DNA of 63,193 bases from an uncultured Pelagibacteraceae bacterium (lineage in GTDB: Bacteria; Pseudomonadota; Alphaproteobacteria; Pelagibacterales; Pelagibacteraceae): the NCBI GenBank assembly GCA_902545035.1, contig CACCEJ010000006.1, positions 1 through 63,193 on the forward strand, given 5' to 3'. Position numbers and translations under genes: made by a program. This document shows, piece by piece, positions 60,629 to 63,193 of the stretch. Numbering within the stretch: the first letter of the stretch is position 1; every line of letters begins with the position of its first letter. The notes under the pieces were generated by a model, which saw nothing but the letters and a program-made list of their open reading frames with translations, did not search any database and was not told where the DNA came from.

Positions 60629-61780
60629 TTATTTTCGGAAAATAATTTTTGATTCATCAAGGTCTTTGATACTTTTGCAGCCCATCAATATCATGTTACG
60701 TCTTATTTCATCATGCATATTTTGTAATAATCTTTCAATACCTTGTTGTCCGCCAGCCCCTAAACTAAACAAAAATGCTTTACCAAAACTACAAGCTGTC
60801 GCACCCGCCGCAAGTGCTTTCAATACATGTGTACCTCTTCTAACGCCCCCATCTAATATAACCTCTAATTTATCACCTACTGCATCCCTAATAGCTTTTA
60901 CCTGATCAAATGGAGATCTAGATCCATCAAGTTGTCTTCCTCCATGATTTGATATCATTATAGCTGTACATCCAATATCTATTGCTTTTTTTGCATCTTC
61001 AACTGACATAACTCCTTTAAGAGCAATAGGACCATCCCATTTTTTGATACAGTACTCTGCATCTTTCCAATTCATAGCTGGATCATACTGTTCATTTATA
61101 TATCCCATAACAGATTGAGCAATATTTGTTCCTTTTTCAACTTTATCTTTCAAGTTAGCTAATTCAAATTTCTTATTTGTAAAATAATTAAATACCCACT
61201 GCGGTCTCATGGCGAAACTCATTAGACTATCTAATGTAAATTTTGGAGGTGTTGTAAAACCTGTTCTATGGTCCCTTTCTCTATTTCCGGCAACAATTGT
61301 ATCAACAGTAATACACATACCATTGAAGTTTGCTCTTTTACATCTATCAATTAAGTCGTCGGTTATAGATTGATCTTTATGGATATATAATTGAAAAATT
61401 TTCGGTCCACTTGAAAGATTTGCAATTTCTTCGATCGAAAAAGATGCCATTGTAGACATGCTATAAATTGTACCAAATTTTTCTGCTGCACGAGCAGATG
61501 CTTTATCTCCATCTGGATGATATAAACTTTGCATTGCAGTGGGGGACAAAAAAATTGGCATGTCCATTTTTGTTCCAAAAACCTCAGTTTTTAAATCTGG
61601 CTCACCAACACTATTTAAAATATTTGGGACTAGATCGCAGTCGTTAAATGAATCTGTGTTTCTGTTCATTGTGACTTCATCGTCAGCTCCACCATCAATG
61701 TAATGAAAAATTGGGGCAGGTAATTTTTTTTTTGCTAGCTTTCTAAAGTCATCAAAATTGTAGCAATTCTTTAGACTCAT
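60629..61780 (-). CDS. FMN-dependent 2-hydroxyacid oxidase/dehydrogenase, paralogue 2
   Basis: This is a 383-residue member of the LldD/glycolate oxidase/lactate oxidase family. IFHYIDGGADDE near 24-35 has the substrate Tyr27, QLYIHKD near 130 has Tyr132, and the catalytic base is His279 in SNHGGRQLDGSRSPFDQ. Substrate arginines lie in DHRTGFTTPP near 171 and in GGRQLDG. It is about half identical by eye to paralogue 1, with clear changes near residue 106-117 (YSMSTMASFS against FGVSALATVS), a region that lines the active site. L-lactate or glycolate are the likely substrates. Confidence 0.88.
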   Translation of the reverse strand: MSLKNCYNFDDFRKLAKKKLPAPIFHYIDGGADDEVTMNRNTDSFNDCDLVPNILNSVGEPDLKTEVFGTKMDMPIFLSPTAMQSLYHPDGDKASARAAEKFGTIYSMSTMASFSIEEIANLSSGPKIFQLYIHKDQSITDDLIDRCKRANFNGMCITVDTIVAGNRERDHRTGFTTPPKFTLDSLMSFAMRPQWVFNYFTNKKFELANLKDKVEKGTNIAQSVMGYINEQYDPAMNWKDAEYCIKKWDGPIALKGVMSVEDAKKAIDIGCTAIMISNHGGRQLDGSRSPFDQVKAIRDAVGDKLEVILDGGVRRGTHVLKALAAGATACSFGKAFLFSLGAGGQQGIERLLQNMHDEIRRNMILMGCKSIKDLDESKIIFRK

Positions 61781-62931
61781 TATCTTCTGAATCTTAAATT
61801 ACTTCTATTTAAATCGCTAATTTTTGTGCATCCCATGAGTTTCATGTCACGTTGCAGCTCTGTTTTGTATTGGTTTAAAGCCCTTTCAACACCGGCTTGG
61901 CCTGCAGCAGCTAGTGCGTATAAATAAAGCCTTCCACCTGAACATGCTTTAGCACCTAGAGATAATGCTTTAAGCATATGAGTTCCTCTGTGAATTCCTC
62001 CTTCACATATAACATCAAGTTTATCTCCTACAGCATCAACTATTTCTGCTAATTGATCAAATGGAGACCTTGATCCATCAAGTTGTCTTCCACCATGATT
62101 AGAAACCATTATACCGGTACACCCAATATCTACCGCTCTTTTTGCATCTTCAACACTCATTATACCTTTAAGAGCAAAATGACCTCCCCATTTAGAACAA
62201 AGATTTTCAGCATCTTTCCAATTCATTGATTGATCTAACATCGTAGAAAAATAACTTCCAATCGAGGAATTAGTACTGGTTCCCTCTTTAACAAAATCTT
62301 GAAGATGTGGTAATTCAAACTTACCTTTTGTTAAATAATTTATTCCCCACATAGGCTTTGTAGCAAAACTAAATAAACTTGATAAAGTTAATTTTGGAGG
62401 TGATGTAAAGCCAGTTCTTAAATCTCTCTCCCTGTTTCCACCAGTAATAGTATCTACAGTTAATGCCATAACATCAAACTTTGCTGCTTTTGCCCTTTCT
62501 AGACAAGAGTCATTAAGGCCTCTGTCTTTATGAAAATAAAATTGAAACATTTTAGGTGTATCAATCATAGAAGATATTTCTTCTACACTGACAGTTGCTA
62601 AAGCTGAAACACCAAACATCGTATTAAATTTTTTTGCTGCTTTTCCTACTGCTCTTTCTCCATCATAATGAAAAAGTCGTTGTAGGGCTGTTGGTGCTAG
62701 GTAAAAAGGTAAGTCCAATTTTTTTCCAAATATTGTTGTTGAAAGGTCAACATTTTCTACTCCTCTTAGAACATTTGGAACTAAATCAACATCATCAAAA
62801 GCACTTGTATTCCTAGCATATGTTATCTCATCATCAGCAGCACCATCTATGTAATGGAATATTGGAGAAGGTAATTTTTTCTTAGCTAATTTTCTAAAAT
62901 CACTAAAATTGTGACAATCTTTTAAATTCAT
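61780..62931 (-). CDS. FMN-dependent 2-hydroxyacid oxidase/dehydrogenase, paralogue 1
   Basis: This 383-residue protein has the same length and the same fold as its downstream neighbour. IFHYIDGAADDE, FYFHKD with Tyr132, TGGNRERDLRTGF near 163-175, and the base His279 in SNHGGRQLDGSRSPFDQ are present. The stop overlaps the next start by one base (TAATG), so the two are co-translated. Tandem duplication with divergence suggests two substrates or a hetero-oligomer. It is the first gene of the hydroxyacid block and lies 9 bases from the PagL-like gene. Confidence 0.88.
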   Translation of the reverse strand: MNLKDCHNFSDFRKLAKKKLPSPIFHYIDGAADDEITYARNTSAFDDVDLVPNVLRGVENVDLSTTIFGKKLDLPFYLAPTALQRLFHYDGERAVGKAAKKFNTMFGVSALATVSVEEISSMIDTPKMFQFYFHKDRGLNDSCLERAKAAKFDVMALTVDTITGGNRERDLRTGFTSPPKLTLSSLFSFATKPMWGINYLTKGKFELPHLQDFVKEGTSTNSSIGSYFSTMLDQSMNWKDAENLCSKWGGHFALKGIMSVEDAKRAVDIGCTGIMVSNHGGRQLDGSRSPFDQLAEIVDAVGDKLDVICEGGIHRGTHMLKALSLGAKACSGGRLYLYALAAAGQAGVERALNQYKTELQRDMKLMGCTKISDLNRSNLRFRR

Positions 62932-62940
62932 ATCTTTAAA

Positions 62941-63193
62941 TTAAAATTTTTTTATATAATTAAACATATAACTATTTGCCCCAGGATTCTTATCTCCAAG
63001 ACTAGCATTAGATATATGATTATATGAGGCTGCTATTTCGCTATTATTTGAAAATTCATAAGATATTTGAATTTCAGTTTTAAATTCAATCACATGCCCT
63101 AAATCTTTACCATCACCTTCAGAATATAATCCAGGTGTAAAACTTGGAGTAAATTTTAGTGGTCCCTCATTGTAAATCTGAAACCCTGTATAA
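62941..63193 (-). CDS. PagL-like lipid A deacylase (acyloxyacyl hydrolase family), C-terminal part
   Basis: The right-edge frame codes the last 83 residues of an outer membrane beta-barrel-like protein. The end, HISNASLGDKNPGANSYMFNY, matches the PagL/acyloxyacyl-hydrolase family, where HxSN carries the catalytic His and Ser. The glutamate at the third position of the P. aeruginosa triad is not obvious here. Terminal aromatic-rich beta strand and final Phe fit outer membrane targeting. The enzyme would remove an acyl chain from lipid A. The N-terminus is off the window. Confidence 0.65.
   Translation of the reverse strand, partial: YTGFQIYNEGPLKFTPSFTPGLYSEGDGKDLGHVIEFKTEIQISYEFSNNSEIAASYNHISNASLGDKNPGANSYMFNYIKKF

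Noticed and set aside
60576-60905. 109-codon plus-strand frame with a hydrophobic start
   Set aside because: Most of it is antisense to the end of the FMN oxidase gene; the membrane-like start is AT-rich gap sequence.

Overview
The window looks like a piece of a streamlined, AT-rich marine alphaproteobacterial genome of the SAR11 clade (Candidatus Pelagibacter or a close relative). The reasons are the very low GC, genes that overlap or lie a few bases apart, no gap longer than about 185 bases, a SAM-II riboswitch in front of metX, a dmdA-type DMSP demethylase beside dmdB and dmdC, and several large TCA, ATP synthase and DMSP gene blocks run together on one strand. No tRNA, rRNA, insertion sequence, prophage, CRISPR array or pseudogene was seen. 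No stretch longer than 300 bases lacks a gene.

Layout. (1) 1-2127: end of an NlpC/P60 hydrolase, then tyrA and hisC on the minus strand. (2) 2128-4745: promoter plus SAM-II riboswitch, metX, metW and a glyoxalase II. (3) 4756-11342: rplU-rpmA-obgE-proB-proA-nadD-rsfS-ctpA-rppH on the plus strand; rlmH, often found between rsfS and ctpA, is absent. (4) 11331-43500: about 32 kb entirely on the minus strand. In transcription order it holds a structured leader, ffh, rpsP, trmD, rplS, leuC, leuD, leuB, dmdC, dmdB, dmdA, asd, sdhC, sdhD, sdhA, sdhB, mmsA, mdh, sucC, sucD, sucA, sucB, lpdA, priA, atpH, atpA, atpG, atpD and atpC. Protein targeting, leucine synthesis, DMSP use, the TCA cycle and F1-ATPase are therefore contiguous. 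(5) 43528-45269: dapF and ftsY. (6) 45262-52022: a small secreted unknown protein, a membrane-anchored alpha/beta hydrolase and an MFS carrier on the minus strand, then a cytosolic GGT-like Ntn hydrolase, an oxalate-CoA-ligase-like enzyme and a PanE-like reductase on the plus strand. (7) 52023-62931: a TRAP transporter (dctP, dctQ, dctM), a D-2-hydroxyacid dehydrogenase, a GlcD/LDHD-type flavoprotein, an aminotransferase and two tandem FMN-dependent 2-hydroxyacid oxidases, all minus. This looks like a module for uptake and oxidation of 2-hydroxy or 2-oxo acids. (8) 62941-63193: the end of a PagL-like lipid A deacylase.

Most notable observations. The succinate dehydrogenase membrane subunits appear to lack both axial histidines for heme b (SdhC Gln80 and SdhD Phe63 at the E. 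coli H84 and H71 positions) while keeping the quinone-site residues. The region just before ffh can fold into a multi-branched RNA with a GNRA loop. The TRAP large permease carries an extra, roughly 320-residue charged, coiled-coil-like tail. A candidate oxalate-activation module lies next to a 2-hydroxyacid module. All calls come from reading the sequence and remembered family motifs; no database search was run.
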